DNA of 64,000 bases from positions 11,470,001 through 11,534,000 of the forward strand of contig OZ316894.1 in NCBI GenBank assembly GCA_973895155.1, read 5' to 3'. The notes beneath the pieces are model-generated. The model saw only the letters and a program-made list of their open reading frames with translations, made no database searches and was not told the DNA's origin. Shown piece after piece: positions 14,267 through 25,972 of the stretch. The position numbers were made by a program, and so were the translations under genes. The DNA is from Marsupella aquatica. Its lineage: Eukaryota > Marchantiophyta. How positions within the stretch are numbered: position 1 is the stretch's first letter; each line of letters opens with the position of its first letter.

Positions 14267-14547
14267 ATGTCCAAGTTTTTCTTTCTTTCTTTTTTACTAG
14301 TCTATAGAGTGACTTATGGTCATGGTATAAGACCAATCTTTATGGCAAATATGGATCATGAATTGGTAGTCCATTACTTTTTCTTTCAATAACCTAAACT
14401 ACCAAGCTAAGGTCCATCAATTTGTGAGGTGTGAGACCCCCTAATATATCAAACAAGTTGTTTAGATGCCCTACCTAAACCTCCTCCAGAAAGTACAGGA
14501 AAATAGGAGTAATTTGTGACGAGACCTTAAACCACCAAAACCTCTTC
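14267..14547 (+). repeat. 281-bp direct repeat, left copy (target-site duplication)
   Basis: This block matches 16676-16956 base for base at a constant offset of 2409, with no difference that I can see. It ends exactly where LINE sequence begins. The right copy begins directly after the LINE's A-rich tail. That geometry is what target-primed reverse transcription produces, but the length is extreme. Confidence 0.85.
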
Positions 14548-16675
14548 ACCCTGAGTGGTTGCAGGACACCGGATGCAAGATTGCCCAAAAAGGTGAGGTG
14601 TGTGAGTACCTGGGCTGTCCGATTGGCTACAAGGTTAGCCCGTCTCAGGAAGCGTTCTACCTATTCAACAAGATTAGGAAACGGCTGCATACCTGGACCA
14701 ACAGGAGTCTTACTCTCGCAGGTAGAGTGATTCTCTTGAAACATGTTCTCAAAGCCATTCCTACCTATCACTTCATGGTTATAGAACTGCATAAAGCTGG
14801 ATTTGAAGAACTGGAAAAAGTGTGCAGACGTTTTCTATGGGGGCGGAACCACATGGGAGGTTTTAAAAAACCTCTGATTGCGTGGAGTGTCGTGACTGCA
14901 CCAAAGAATGTTGGAGGTCTTGGAGTCCAATCCTTCTATAAGCAAGCGGCAATTCTTAAGATGAGGCATGTCACTCAACTGATTGAGGGAGGACAGAAGG
15001 AGTGGATCTCGATCGCAAATGAAATCGTCATGAGAAGCCTCTGTGTGGGCCCCAACAAGAAGGAACGTAGAAAGTGGACTGTTTCTGAAGCACTTCTCCT
15101 CGACCCTGACGTGAAAATCAGGGGTTCCTTCACCATCCGAGCTCTGGTCAATAGCTGGAGAGCTCAGACACCCAGATTGAAGTTCAATTTTGCAAGCAGC
15201 CAATTACCAAAACACTTGAGCATTGAGCAAATTGTCACGCTCCACTGCAGAGACCAAGTAATTCTAGAGAACTGTACTGACCTGCGCAGGTTTCTGTCCA
15301 ACAGAGGAATTAAGACCGCTACCGATTTCACCACGGCACAGAACGACTGGATCGACAAGGATCAAATTATCAACTTGATTCGCAGCACACGACAAGTCGG
15401 AGTGCAGGAATTCCACAAGTTCTACGACACAATGAGAAGAAATGATCCTCCCACTCAGATGACCCTTCACAGCAACAAAGGATGGACTTGGGAATGGCAA
15501 CAGCGTCACCAAGGGTGGAAATATTCCAACAGGAGATGGGCCTCACAAACTGTGGATCCTGATGGACGGACGCCTCAACTCAACAGGAGATGGGGACAAA
15601 TCGGAATGCAGACGAATTGGAAACAACTATGGAGTAAACTGTGGGGCGGGTGGACTTTCCCTAAAGTCAGATTCTTTTTGTGGAGATTGATCCAACAGGG
15701 GTTCTTCACGAATGGTAGGGCTAGCAGATGGGGCGTGTGCAACGGAACCTGTGAACGCTGCAACAATGGATATGAAAATATGGAGCACCTCTTCTACCTC
15801 TGCACCAAGGTGCACTCTAGATGGATTGAAATCCAAATTCTCCTCCGCCACACTACAACATTGAAGTATTTGGGACACAATCTCTTTGACTCGATGGTGT
15901 CTGCGCTCAAAGTGCAAAAACGTAACCCAGGGCCGGTTGTCCTTCTGACTGAACTGTGCAATACAGTCTGGAACGAGCGTAATGCCCAGGTCTATGCCCA
16001 TTTCCTTGGCCGTCTCCCCAGTTGGGTTGTCTTGAAGAAAGCTAGTGACCACCTCAAAGGGATGCTGTCTGAATGTACTTCCACCAAGAAAGCTAGGAAG
16101 CTCCAGGTGTCTGTGGAGGAGCTTGATTTTGTCCTCCGCCCATGGGCCAACCTGGAGATCCCCTGCTCTATGACACAAAATGTTGACAATGAATAGGAAT
16201 ACCAACCCTTTGGATGATAGCAGCCTCCTGACCAGAAACAAACAATTCCACTTGCATTTTCCTCAGATGGAGCAGAACAGTCATGACCAGAACTGGAGTC
16301 CTAAATTGTATAGTAGATACAGAACTTGTGGTAATCTTGAGATTTCTCCCTTGATTCTCAATTCTATCACCATTGAGGGTACTAAGTTAGACCTTGCTGC
16401 TGCTAAGCATCTGATTCCTTACTTGTGTTGGATTTTTCCACCGCTTGGTCCCTCTGTGTAGCAGATTTGGCTTGACCGACTCGGTCGGGTGACAGTGGCT
16501 TCCCCGCTGTTGCCCGTCTTGGGGCTGCTGTGCTGTCTCCCCCCCTTTTTTGGGTGTGGCCTGTCTTTGGTTTCCGGGCCTCTCCTGGCCTTTTGTTTTC
16601 TCTCTCGCGCGGGTGGTGCTGCCCCCGGCTTGTTTTAATTACTTTAAAAAAATATTTAAAATAAAATAAAATAAA
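14548..16675 (+). mobile_element. 5'-truncated L1-type LINE retrotransposon
   Basis: The element starts in the middle of the reverse-transcriptase ORF, so the endonuclease, ORF1 and 5'UTR are missing. It carries the C-terminal part of the RT protein (14559-16196) and a GC-rich 3'UTR with pyrimidine-rich stretches (16460-16640). It ends in an A-rich tail of AAAAT units at 16645-16675. Flanking perfect 281-bp repeats mark the insertion as young. Confidence 0.85.
14559..16196 (+). pseudogene. LINE reverse transcriptase, C-terminal fragment with zf-RVT domain
   Basis: The 545-codon open frame reads like the downstream half of a plant L1-type ORF2. Near its start is the LGCPIG..VSP segment and then the thumb-like region typical of plant non-LTR RTs (LAGRVILLKHVLKAIPTY, RRFLWG). 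Further on are the Trp-rich zf-RVT segment (FPKVRFFLWRL near residue 370) and a Cys/His cluster CERCNNGYENMEHLFYLC. The catalytic YADD core, fingers and palm and the endonuclease are absent because the copy is 5'-truncated. The frame is otherwise uninterrupted, again indicating recent insertion. The first ATG is only the first available one and has no biological meaning. Confidence 0.85.
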
Positions 16676-16956
16676 ATGTCCAAGTTTTTCTTTCTTTCTT
16701 TTTTACTAGTCTATAGAGTGACTTATGGTCATGGTATAAGACCAATCTTTATGGCAAATATGGATCATGAATTGGTAGTCCATTACTTTTTCTTTCAATA
16801 ACCTAAACTACCAAGCTAAGGTCCATCAATTTGTGAGGTGTGAGACCCCCTAATATATCAAACAAGTTGTTTAGATGCCCTACCTAAACCTCCTCCAGAA
16901 AGTACAGGAAAATAGGAGTAATTTGTGACGAGACCTTAAACCACCAAAACCTCTTC
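16676..16956 (+). repeat. 281-bp direct repeat, right copy (target-site duplication)
   Basis: This is the perfect second copy of 14267-14547. It begins directly at the end of the A-rich tail of the LINE and runs into the continuing local tandem array at 16957. Confidence 0.85.
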
Positions 16957-17455
16957 CTCGTTGTACAGAAAAATAGGAAAAGAAAATGGGAACAGAGAAA
17001 GGGGAATAGAGCAAAATCTTGAAGGGATTAAATATATGCACAAACACCTTGTGGCATGGGCAACGACGATTCTATTCCTTCTGCAAAGTTTCGTTCGCAA
17101 ACTAGGCATAATCGTCTCGGCACTAATATCTGTAGAGCAGAGCAGACATATATTAGTTGGAACTGAGGAATGAAGAGAGTGTGAACAAGGAAGGAAATCG
17201 TTAACAACCAGCGAATTCTGCAGTGTCAATGTTTATTAGCTCGGAACACTGAGCAAGAAGAAGAAGAGAGAAAGACGAAGAACGCGAGGGAAGGAAGAGG
17301 ATAGCACTGAGGAATTGCAGGTTCTGTTGAAGAAGACGAAACTACAATCATTCTCGATTGTGTATCTCTTCCTCTCACCTTCGGTCGAAAAAACTCGTGC
17401 TGTGGATCAGCGGAAGCAGAAATTGGTGGATTTGAGTTGGCGGAAGGGCGACGGG

Positions 17456-20400
17456 ATGGCGAAGAACGGAGGTGGGGGAGGGCCTGAGGCTGCTGCAGCT
17501 CTGAAAGACGAGGGAAATTTGCACTACAAGAATGGGAGCTTCCTCAAAGCTGCCGCCGTTTACACCCAGGCAATCAAAGCTGACCCCTCCAACGCAACAC
17601 TCTACAGGTTGGTGGGCTGTTCCGTTCGATCGTTCTTGCTTTCCGTCCTTCTCGGTGGCGGGCTTGGCTTGGTCTTTCTGGCTCTGTCTCCTTGCAAACA
17701 GGCACCAATCCCTTGGGCGCAAAATTAGTTGGAAAATATTCCCACCTACGCTTTTCTTTTCATGGCTTGTCGTGAGATTTTCTTGAGATTCGTTGGCAGA
17801 GGGTTTAGCATCTTCTCGCACCATTCGTTGCGCTGCACTGTGCCCGCACAGATCGAGATGCTGGGTCTCTTGAGGCTCTAAAGCCCAAACCCCAGTGGAG
17901 GAAACAGTTGTCGGATCTTGTTGGGGCATTTTGACTAGACGTTTCCTCATCAAGGGAGTTTAGATGCGCCCTGGTGTATATTGATTTGAGCACGAATAAG
18001 ATGACACGGCGGAAATTTAATTCGACGGATGTGCACGACTATATGTGATTCTAGATCCCTAAGTCAAGCTTGAATCTGTTAGTACCCATCCTTTAGTCCT
18101 ATTGACGAAATTGAGTGTAAACCCAAAATCCCACTAGTTCAATGATGTAAGAAGATAACTGAGTTAATTACTAGGGTTGAACGAGCTGCCAGATTGACGT
18201 ACGAATCCGTCTCTTTAGTGGAATTTGTTAGGGTTCTAGCAATACATCACCTAAACGTGGACGGCAGGTTTGAATGTGTCGATATCGACTAGAGACATGT
18301 GCCAATACTTTCTTTTATTGAGTGGAATCGTTGTCGGGCTCCTTATTGGCAGTAAACCTGATCAGTGGAACTGTAAGAGTCTTGTGATATCATATCATTC
18401 AGGTCGGGGCTTTTAATTACTCCCTACAACAGAAATCAGTATTCACTGCTTCTTGTCCGGTTGCAGTAATAGGTCCGCAGCGTTCTTGAATCTTTTGAAA
18501 GTCACAAAGGCACTTGCGGATGCTGAGATGACGATTAAGCTCAATCCATCTTGGGAGAAGGTGCTCATCTTTAACCCTTCTGATGTTTCCTTCGATTCTT
18601 TATGGACGATCCTGATTTCAACAGCAAAGGTTGCAAAAGATGCATATTTTATGCGGTAGTGCTGTGAAATTGAAGCGCTGTGTTTGAGGACACAACAAGG
18701 TGTAACAGCAGCATTTTATTGGGTGCATTTGCTAGGGCTATTTCAGGAAGGGTGCTGCATTAGAGGGCGCTGAACGCTATGAAGAGGTAAGTTTTGTTAG
18801 TTATGACCAAATTCTGGGCAAAGTCGGTCATTTTGAGACTACACTGGTCAGATATTTGTGATTGTGTCGTGCAAACCCTGAAGATGTAGGGTCAGGTAGA
18901 TTGAAATTTTAGAAGTTAGTTATCGCTCACTAAAATCAAGGATTGGATTTTACATATCCGAAGTCCTGAAGTTTAAAGCAAGGATCAAAGTTTTCAAGGA
19001 GTAATATAGCATTCATGAGATGTGAAAAAATTGTTTCATGTGATGTAAACGCGAAAATAATTATTTGTGGCATGGTTGTTGATTGTGCACGGTAGTTTTG
19101 TTAAGTCTAGCGGTACCAGACGCCAATGTCCACTATAATAATGCCAAGGTGTATTTCAATTTCTTCGGATGCAGGCTCTTGCAGTTTACCGGGAAGCTTT
19201 AGAGAAAAATCCGCAAAGTGCTGAAGTCACAACCAAAATCAAAAGACTTACTCAATTAGTCCGGGACAAGAAGCGGAACCTCGACAAACAAACAGCAAAA
19301 GAGGATGGTACAAAGATGTTGACCGGTCTTGAGCAACTAAAGCTGGATCTGGTTTGTTCTGGATCCTCACCTGGCTGGCGTTCGGATTGATGACACGCCA
19401 TTTCGTTTGCTATTTCCTTCGAAGTGCTTTCTTTGACGTGTTATTTGGGCTAGGTTCTTTGTCTGTGTGGGGGAACCTCGGTCTTCCTTGAGTGTTTCTG
19501 CAACCTGAAGCTTCGATGTACAGTGTGCTGTTAATCATGAATTTAATTATTGCCAGTGTTTCCTCACAGGCTCAAGGAGCAGGTGCAAATGTGAACACTG
19601 AAGAGTTGTTCAATCTTCTAAGGGAGATAGTTGAGACTTCACTTCAAACATGGAACGTCACTAATGGAAAACTAGATCCAGTTGTGCGCTTTTCGGTTCC
19701 TAAAGAGGCGTCTTCGGCCACAGATTTTGTCCATGTGACTGTTGAGAAGGTAAGATATGGTTGCCAGCTTCAGGAAAGTATGCGCAGGATAATACTGGTG
19801 ACTGGGTGGTGTTTCGTGCGACCCTTTTGAGCAGATTTTTCGTGCTGTTTGTTTGAGAACATTCAAACTTAGTCCCAGAGTAGTGAAGGTCTTAAGAATG
19901 CCGATGGAAAATGCGCAACTGTTTCTGTTTTCAGCAGGCATTTTAAATATTTGTTACTGACGAATTCCTATGGAAATGAACAACACTGATTGGGTGCTTG
20001 GCAGGCATTTGAATCACCCGATACATTACACAACTGTGTGTTTTCGTTACAAGAATATGCTGTAGAGACTAAAGCAAAAGCGGCTTGTCTTGTGGTTGCG
20101 AAAAGAAGCATTGCATTCCCTCAGGTACACTAGTAATAATCTTATGTGGAAATCATTTTACCGCATATCATGGTGGTTGCAACTCCTTTCGGTGTTCTTC
20201 TTTAGGTGCTTCCTTTAGATTGCTTGAAAGATATGATTCTTTCAGACCCGCCTCTATAGATCTTGGCTGCCGTAGCTGCCAAGTTTTGGGAATTCTTATT
20301 TTGTAGGATGAAAGAGTTTGAATGCCTTTTCTTATCATTTAATGAATTTCTGACCTTGGTTCTGACACAGTTGTTGGTTAAAATGCTTTGATCTCCATGG

Positions 20401-20927
20401 AATTGCAGATCTGGAAGGGCCAAGGAAGTAGGAAATGGAAGGTCGGGAACTCAAACGGAATCTTTGTGCAGCTCGAGTCACCATCTCTAAGAAAAATTTG
20501 GTTTATCCCAAGTGTGGTGGAGAAAGGACAGAATGTCTGTAGGTATGTATCAAACTTGAATCCTGTTGTGCTTTTCATTCGTGTATTGCCATTCGTTCCT
20601 GACATGTGACTCACGAATTACCTGGAATACCAGATGGTCCAAATCAGAACGTAGTGCTTACCCAAACCTGCACAACATAACTTACCTATCTTTTCTGTTC
20701 CCTGTGTCCTGAAAATCTAATTCAGTGAGGTGTTCTTAACCATGGTTAATTTTAAACTTATTCTTGGCTATCCTCTGTTCTGTTGGTTTTCTCTAAGGAT
20801 ATTTTTAGCAGCAGTACTGCGATCACTCTGAGACCTGACCTAGAAAATTTGTTTCCAAATGTGCAGGTTACCAGAGCTATTGGATCTGGACGTATATGCA
20901 ATTTTTCCACCACTGTTTAGATCATGA
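17456..20927 (+). CDS. TPR protein with carboxylate clamp, Hsp90/Hsp70 co-chaperone-like
   Basis: Exons: 17456-17607, 18467-18560, 18736-18786, 19175-19351, 19570-19749, 20005-20124, 20409-20542 and 20867-20927, all GT-AG and in phase, giving 322 residues. Residues about 15-125 form three TPR motifs. The two-carboxylate-clamp residues are in place: Lys and Asn of LKDEGNLHY, Asn of SNRSAA, and Lys and Arg of EKGYFRKG. Such clamps bind the EEVD tails of cytosolic Hsp90 or Hsp70. The C-terminal half carries a plant-conserved module with FESPDT, QIWKGQGSRKWK and LRK.WF.PS segments. I recall this architecture from a family including Arabidopsis TPR3, but cannot run the comparison. Exon 3 is only 51 bp. 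The start gives the family-like N-terminus after a Gly-rich stretch; an in-frame upstream ATG at 17315 is less likely. Confidence 0.88.
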
Positions 20928-23010
20928 GTCTAGTACGTCCCTTTTTCGTAGAGTGTATTTTAGTTGCCTCTATATCATTCAACATTTTTGGAGTGTATCC
21001 GACCCACAGTTGTCTTAGGGTCTACATGCGAGGTTGAACTTGATATGCTACCGTTGAGACTAGGTCTCCTAATTGGACTTGCCAGGATCATTCAGGTAGG
21101 AAGAGTGCAATCCATGAGTTTGCATACCTCAGTACTACCTCGTAGAAGGAGGGGACGGTTTGAGGCATCTGCTCAGAATTCATGGCAGTGAATTATTGAT
21201 AGCTTACGTCAACTGTTAATTGTTTTTGAAAGCCAGAAGGCAACACGATTAGGTGTTATGAGACTATTTGTACAGTCTGATCCTCACCTATACCATTGCG
21301 CGCTTTTCATACCCAAAGGTTGGACTCTGCAGCTCTCAATCTCCTAGAGCTGGCCTAATCGGCTGACATAAGTGTCTTTTGGCTTTGGTGATGCAATCAT
21401 AGCCTTTCTGCTGCCCGGTACTTCGCCCCACGATAGTCCCATACGTGGGAGGAAAGCACAGCTTGTGGTCATAGTGCTTCCTGGTCGGTTCAAAGGTAAA
21501 ACAGCTTGTTTTTCGTCGTTGCACCGAGTAGTTTTCTGGTGAAAGCTGTAAATATACTTGTAACTTTGTACCCTATGCTTGTCCCAATCATTGCATCGTT
21601 CACAAAGCAGCGACGAAGGACTGACCACTGTGTCGTTGACAAGCTAGTTCCTTGGAAACATGGATGCTTTGTCGATTGCTGGAAATGGCAACTTCATGTA
21701 TAATATTTGTTGCTGCAGAGCTTTGGACGGCTTGAATATCGTAAGAGATTGATACATGTAACCCCCAACACTTGATACTGGTACGCTCCTTCTCAGATTA
21801 TGACAACTGGCATGAACCTAGGTGCACTCAGACATCGCTGAATATGCTCAACGATTTTTCTAAGTATCGTTAACGTTTTTGGAAAACTGATGGCGCCTCA
21901 CTTTGCACTTGAGGCATGGGCACGTGAAAGTAAGTGAACAAAAGGGATTAGCAATATTCGGTTCACAAATTAACGGCGGTTTGTATACAGACTTGGGAGA
22001 GCACCAAGATTTCTAACAATGACTGAGGTATGGTTTTATGTTCTTATTTGGGCTTTGGGTGTCCAGTCTTGGAAGTGCACCTAAGTTTCCAAACTCAAAC
22101 AATGGCTTTGAGATAAACATGTGCCATTGTTTGGACTTGGGTGCATAACTAGCAATGTGAAGGCTGTACATAGGAAATTGATGGGATGATTCCCAGAAGT
22201 CAAATGGTTTGTCCAAATATGCCAGGAGTAGGAAGTTTAGCAACTTGGGAGATGAGTTGCTCAAAAGAGTTGGAAAGACACATCCACCCCCTTGCCTGTG
22301 CACGATGAAATGCCCATATCACATGCAAAGAGAAAATGTCTGAAATGGTATAAGACCTACGACATAATGAGATGAGTTTATAGTCACAAAACACTGAGTG
22401 CTATAGTGTTTACGTTTTTGGAGAATTAAGTTGAGCCAGCCGGTGACCGGTCTAGATTCTGTATGATAAAAAGCACTAGTCCATTTCTGTGCAAAGGTGT
22501 TGCACTCATCCTTGTTTGGCAATGAACACAGAGACCGCAGTCACCACGGAACCCCCCGTGGAACACTGAAAATGCACTAAACTGTACTGACTTTTGCATA
22601 ATAGGTCATTTTCGGCCAAATTGTGAGATCAAATTTCTGTGCTTAAGGATACCACAATAAGGGTGGTTTTACAAGACCCATAAATCTGAGAGGGAACAAA
22701 AGAAGCAATGGGCCCCCTACCAGCATTTCTTTAAGTGACAATTTTACTATATTCCCCGTCTCTGAAAAGCCTTACCCACTTTTGGTTAATATTCTTCCAT
22801 CTAACTGTTATCCTCAAATCGAGGGAGATCTGACTATCAGAAAGCAATCTAGAAAAATTAGTTTTAAGTAATATTCATAGCAATTCTCCCTCACACAAGG
22901 ACATTCATCGCACTGACTACAAAGAAAAAACATTAATAGTTAGGCTTGACCCGTACCTCTTGTGAAGGCACCTTACTTCAAAGTATCACAACCCCATCAA
23001 TTACCAATCT
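20928..23010. other. Intergenic region, no gene seen
   Basis: The first few hundred bases are probably the 3'UTR of the TPR gene. The remainder has only short frames without motifs on either strand. Confidence 0.5.
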
Positions 23011-23300
23011 CTCCCATCAGTCACTTGTCTGTGGAGCTTTCCTACTTAGAAAGACCGCCAAGATCACTCAGCGAGGTGAGCTGAGAGTAAGTTTTCCACT
23101 TCGGTGTGGTCGCCAAGAAAAGAAAAGAAAGCCCACCACAAAAACTGGTCAGTGGCTCCCATCAGTCACTTGTGTGTGAAACCTTTCTACTCAGCAACAC
23201 CGCCCGAGAAAACTCAGCAACGTGAGCTAAGTGCCACTTCGGCAGGGCAGCCGAGAAATGAAAGTGCACCACTAAATTGATGTTCAATTTTGACTAGACG
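23011..23300. repeat. Two-copy tandem duplication, period about 145 bp
   Basis: The word CTCCCATCAGTCACTTGT occurs at 23011 and again at 23156. After each copy come similar stretches containing CTTTC, ACTCAG, GTGAGCT and CCACTTCGG. The copies have diverged by substitutions and small gaps. Confidence 0.65.
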
Positions 23301-23305
23301 GCTGA

Positions 23306-23698
23306 GCTTCATTTTGGTGACTGATTAGTGATGTGGTTAACAAAGATTTCGGTGACTGATTAGTGATATGGTTTAGAAGGCTTCATTGATTGTGGTAACT
23401 GATTAGTGATGTGGTTAACAAGGCTTCATTGATTTTCGTGACTGATTAATTGATATAGTTAACACGTCATTGATTTTGGTGACTAATTAGGTTCAAAAGG
23501 CTTCATTGATTTTGTTGACTGATTATTAGTGATGTGTTTAACAAGGCTTCATAACTTCATTGATTTTGGTGACTGATTAGTGATGTGGTTAAGAAGGCTT
23601 CATTGATTTCGGTGCCTGATTATTAGTGATTTGGTTAACAACGCTTCATTGATTTCGGTGACTGCTTAGCGATATGGTTAACAAGGCTTCATTGATTT
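23306..23698. repeat. Minisatellite, unit about 45-50 bp, 8-9 copies
   Basis: Units follow the pattern GCTTCATTGATTT, then CGGTGACTGATTAGTGAT, then a short TGGTTAACAAG segment. Some units carry an extra TTA or lose a few bases. The array ends about 500 bp upstream of the short ATP-synthase-like gene, so it may fall in or near that gene's promoter. Confidence 0.85.
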
Positions 23699-24199
23699 CT
23701 CCCCTAATTCATTGATCTCTCGTATGTGAACACAGTTTGGAACGAGCTTTCGTTGCAATGAATCTCCGTGAGTCCAGTGAGAGACAATCTTCTCGTCACC
23801 AGGTGAGATATGCCGCACCATATTGCTTTTCTTTCGATTGAACGATGAGATTTTCTGAGTTGGCGTTCGTTTGATATAATTAATGCAGTGCGGGGAATCT
23901 TGGTTTTCGTTGCGACTAAAGGAATTCTGTGGCCGTGACAATCATTGCTTTCTGTTCCTGCGATTCAGCATAGGGTTATGTCGACAATCAGAAAGGAATG
24001 GCAGAACGATCGTGTCTCCGGTTGTTTTGTGGATTTTGGCTGTCGTTGTTGTTGTATCTCGGGGTCTTCGGATCTCCTTTTGGGTTTCGAGATCTGATGC
24101 ATTAGGATTGATTTGTCAAAGTGTAATGTGCAGTAGCTGAAGAGGCGTGCTAATCGGATCAGAGCTGGTGCAGTGGCCCGGTAGACAAGAGTCGACACA

Positions 24200-24379
24200 A
24201 TGCCGGTACCAGTGGTGGCAAGGCCTGTTACGCAGGTAATTTTCTCGGAAGCGAAGCGTAACTGGCCTTTCGTGGCCGGATTTGGCACTACCTTGTTCGT
24301 TGTGGTCAAGCTCAGTCTCTCCCTTGACCCGAAGGATGCGCAGAAGTCAACCATGATCAACCCTAATGCTCATCATTGA
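24200..24379 (+). CDS. Mitochondrial ATP synthase 6-kDa subunit-like protein
   Basis: A 59-codon frame. Its core KRNWPFVAGFGTT followed by a hydrophobic stretch and KLSLSLDPKDAQKS matches the pattern of the plant mitochondrial ATP synthase 6-kDa small subunit: a basic residue pair, WPF, a Gly-rich membrane segment, K.S, then an acidic-basic tail with a KS. Residues about 23-40 would be the single membrane span. Known family members are 55-60 residues, so the length fits. The protein belongs to the F1Fo membrane sector in the inner mitochondrial membrane. The ATG at 24200 is the only suitable start. A CAG/GTAATT sequence at 24233-24241 resembles a splice donor, but reading through it gives the conserved core, so I treat the gene as a single coding exon. 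The match is from memory of the family pattern. Confidence 0.6.
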   Translation: MPVPVVARPVTQVIFSEAKRNWPFVAGFGTTLFVVVKLSLSLDPKDAQKSTMINPNAHH

Positions 24380-25182
24380 ATGAAGCCGAGGAGGACGATG
24401 ACGCTGTGATCGTGAAGGAAATGTGTGATAATCAGTTTGTGGAAAAATATGAATGGCCAAGAAATTTTTCTGGACGTAGGCATCCGAATCAGCCGAGGAC
24501 CCTTGGCTCTGGTTGCTACAGGTGATTTTCAGAGACCAAAGAAAATGGAGATGTGCCATTTTTCTTCCTGCATTTTTAACTTTTCCATGAAATCTTCAGG
24601 AAATAGAAAGATGACTAGTAATATTCAGGTACGAACACAGTTGTCTGGATTCATTTAATAAAGACTTGAGTCAGTCACGGTTGCTCCACTGGTGTTGCCG
24701 CCTGTTATGCCCTATATTAGATCAAGAATGATGCCATTTACAGGCCTTCGTAATTCACTTTTCCTTTCTTTTCCGTTTCAAGACTCTAGTCACGAATCAC
24801 TGCCTGTTATGTCTTCTCCTTCCCGACTCTCGACGCTGTCTCTACTGAGAAATTTTATACCTGTCGGATTGGATTGCAACTGCTGTTCTTTAAAGTATAA
24901 CTTCTATTCCAATTCAGATATGTTGGAAATTCTGTTTGTCACAGAGGAGGTACTTCTGCCAAGCACTTTCACTATTAGTGAGTCAAAGTGCAATCTCTTT
25001 CTGTTCCTTGAATTCAATCTCCGAATCCTTCAGATAAAAACGATTAATTATCACTTTGTTTTGAAGGTTAACCATTGCATCTGCTCCTCTCAGTCATGAT
25101 TATGCTGTTGCGGAGTATCACGCCCACTGCCTCAAAATTGTTGCAGGAGTTACATTGCTGTAGAAGACTTTGTTTGGGCTAG

Positions 25183-25271
25183 ATTGATAATCACTCAATA
25201 GCCACTCTCGTTAGCTCAGCTTTGGATATTGAGACTTTCGGAACGAGAGTGGCTATTGAGTGATTATCAAT
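25183..25271. repeat. Perfect 30-bp inverted repeat with 29-nt loop
   Basis: The left arm 25183-25212 is the exact reverse complement of the right arm 25242-25271. The loop is 25213-25241. A transcript would form a perfect 30-bp stem. Part of the right arm (TCACTCAATA) repeats again at 25271-25280. Confidence 0.9.
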
Positions 25272-25279
25272 CACTCAAT

Positions 25280-25600
25280 ATCTTGAGGATAATCCCACTT
25301 GCAAACCTGCTAATGCTGCAGACTGGTCTTAAATCGTTGAGATAGTCCAGCAGCAGGTCCTACTCTGCATCCGAATAGGAGCCTTCAGTATGCAGCAGAA
25401 ATACGAACTGCTGGATTTCCATATCTTCAGATAATCCCATTTGCAAACCTGCTAATGCTGCAGACAGGTCTTGTAGACCTACCTAGAGCTTCTCGGCTCC
25501 TGGCAATTGCTTGAATTGTTGGGATAGTTTAGCAGCAGGTCCAACTCTGTATCCAGGCACAAGCCTTTAGAATTCAGCAGAAATGCAAACATCGCTTCAT
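25280..25600. repeat. Two-copy tandem duplication, about 150 bp
   Basis: The segment GCAAACCTGCTAATGCTGCA occurs near 25300 and 25444. Each is followed by AGCAGCAGGTCC, TGCATCC or TGTATCC, and CAGCAGAAAT. The second copy has a short insertion. Confidence 0.7.
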
Positions 25601-25934
25601 GTCCTTCAGCTACGATAGAGTGAAACGAGAAGCACTTGGACATGTCCGCTTCCGTTCAGGCACTTTGAGACAGCCTCTCGAGAATAATACCAAGTGAAGC
25701 AATGGTGTTTTTTATGGGGGCTTGGGCACAACTGAAGTGACCGAAAAAGATTGCAACAAGATGTCTGACGATATCGGTTTGGAAAGGCCCACCCTTAAGT
25801 GTGCACGGGCTCATATAAATTCAATTTGACCCCTTTTGGAAGTGGTGAACTTGCAATTTGACTATGGAGGCAATTATTTGCTTCCACTGGATGGGGTTCC
25901 GATCATGTAAAGGTTCCCTAAGTTGGTTGGAACG

Positions 25935-25972
25935 TGGGGGGCGTGGGGGGGGGTGGGGGCGGTGAAGGTCCA
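25935..25972 (+). other. G-rich tract with G-quadruplex potential
   Basis: Runs of six, ten and five guanines separated by one to three bases could support at least one four-tetrad G-quadruplex on the plus strand if the longest run splits. Confidence 0.5.
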
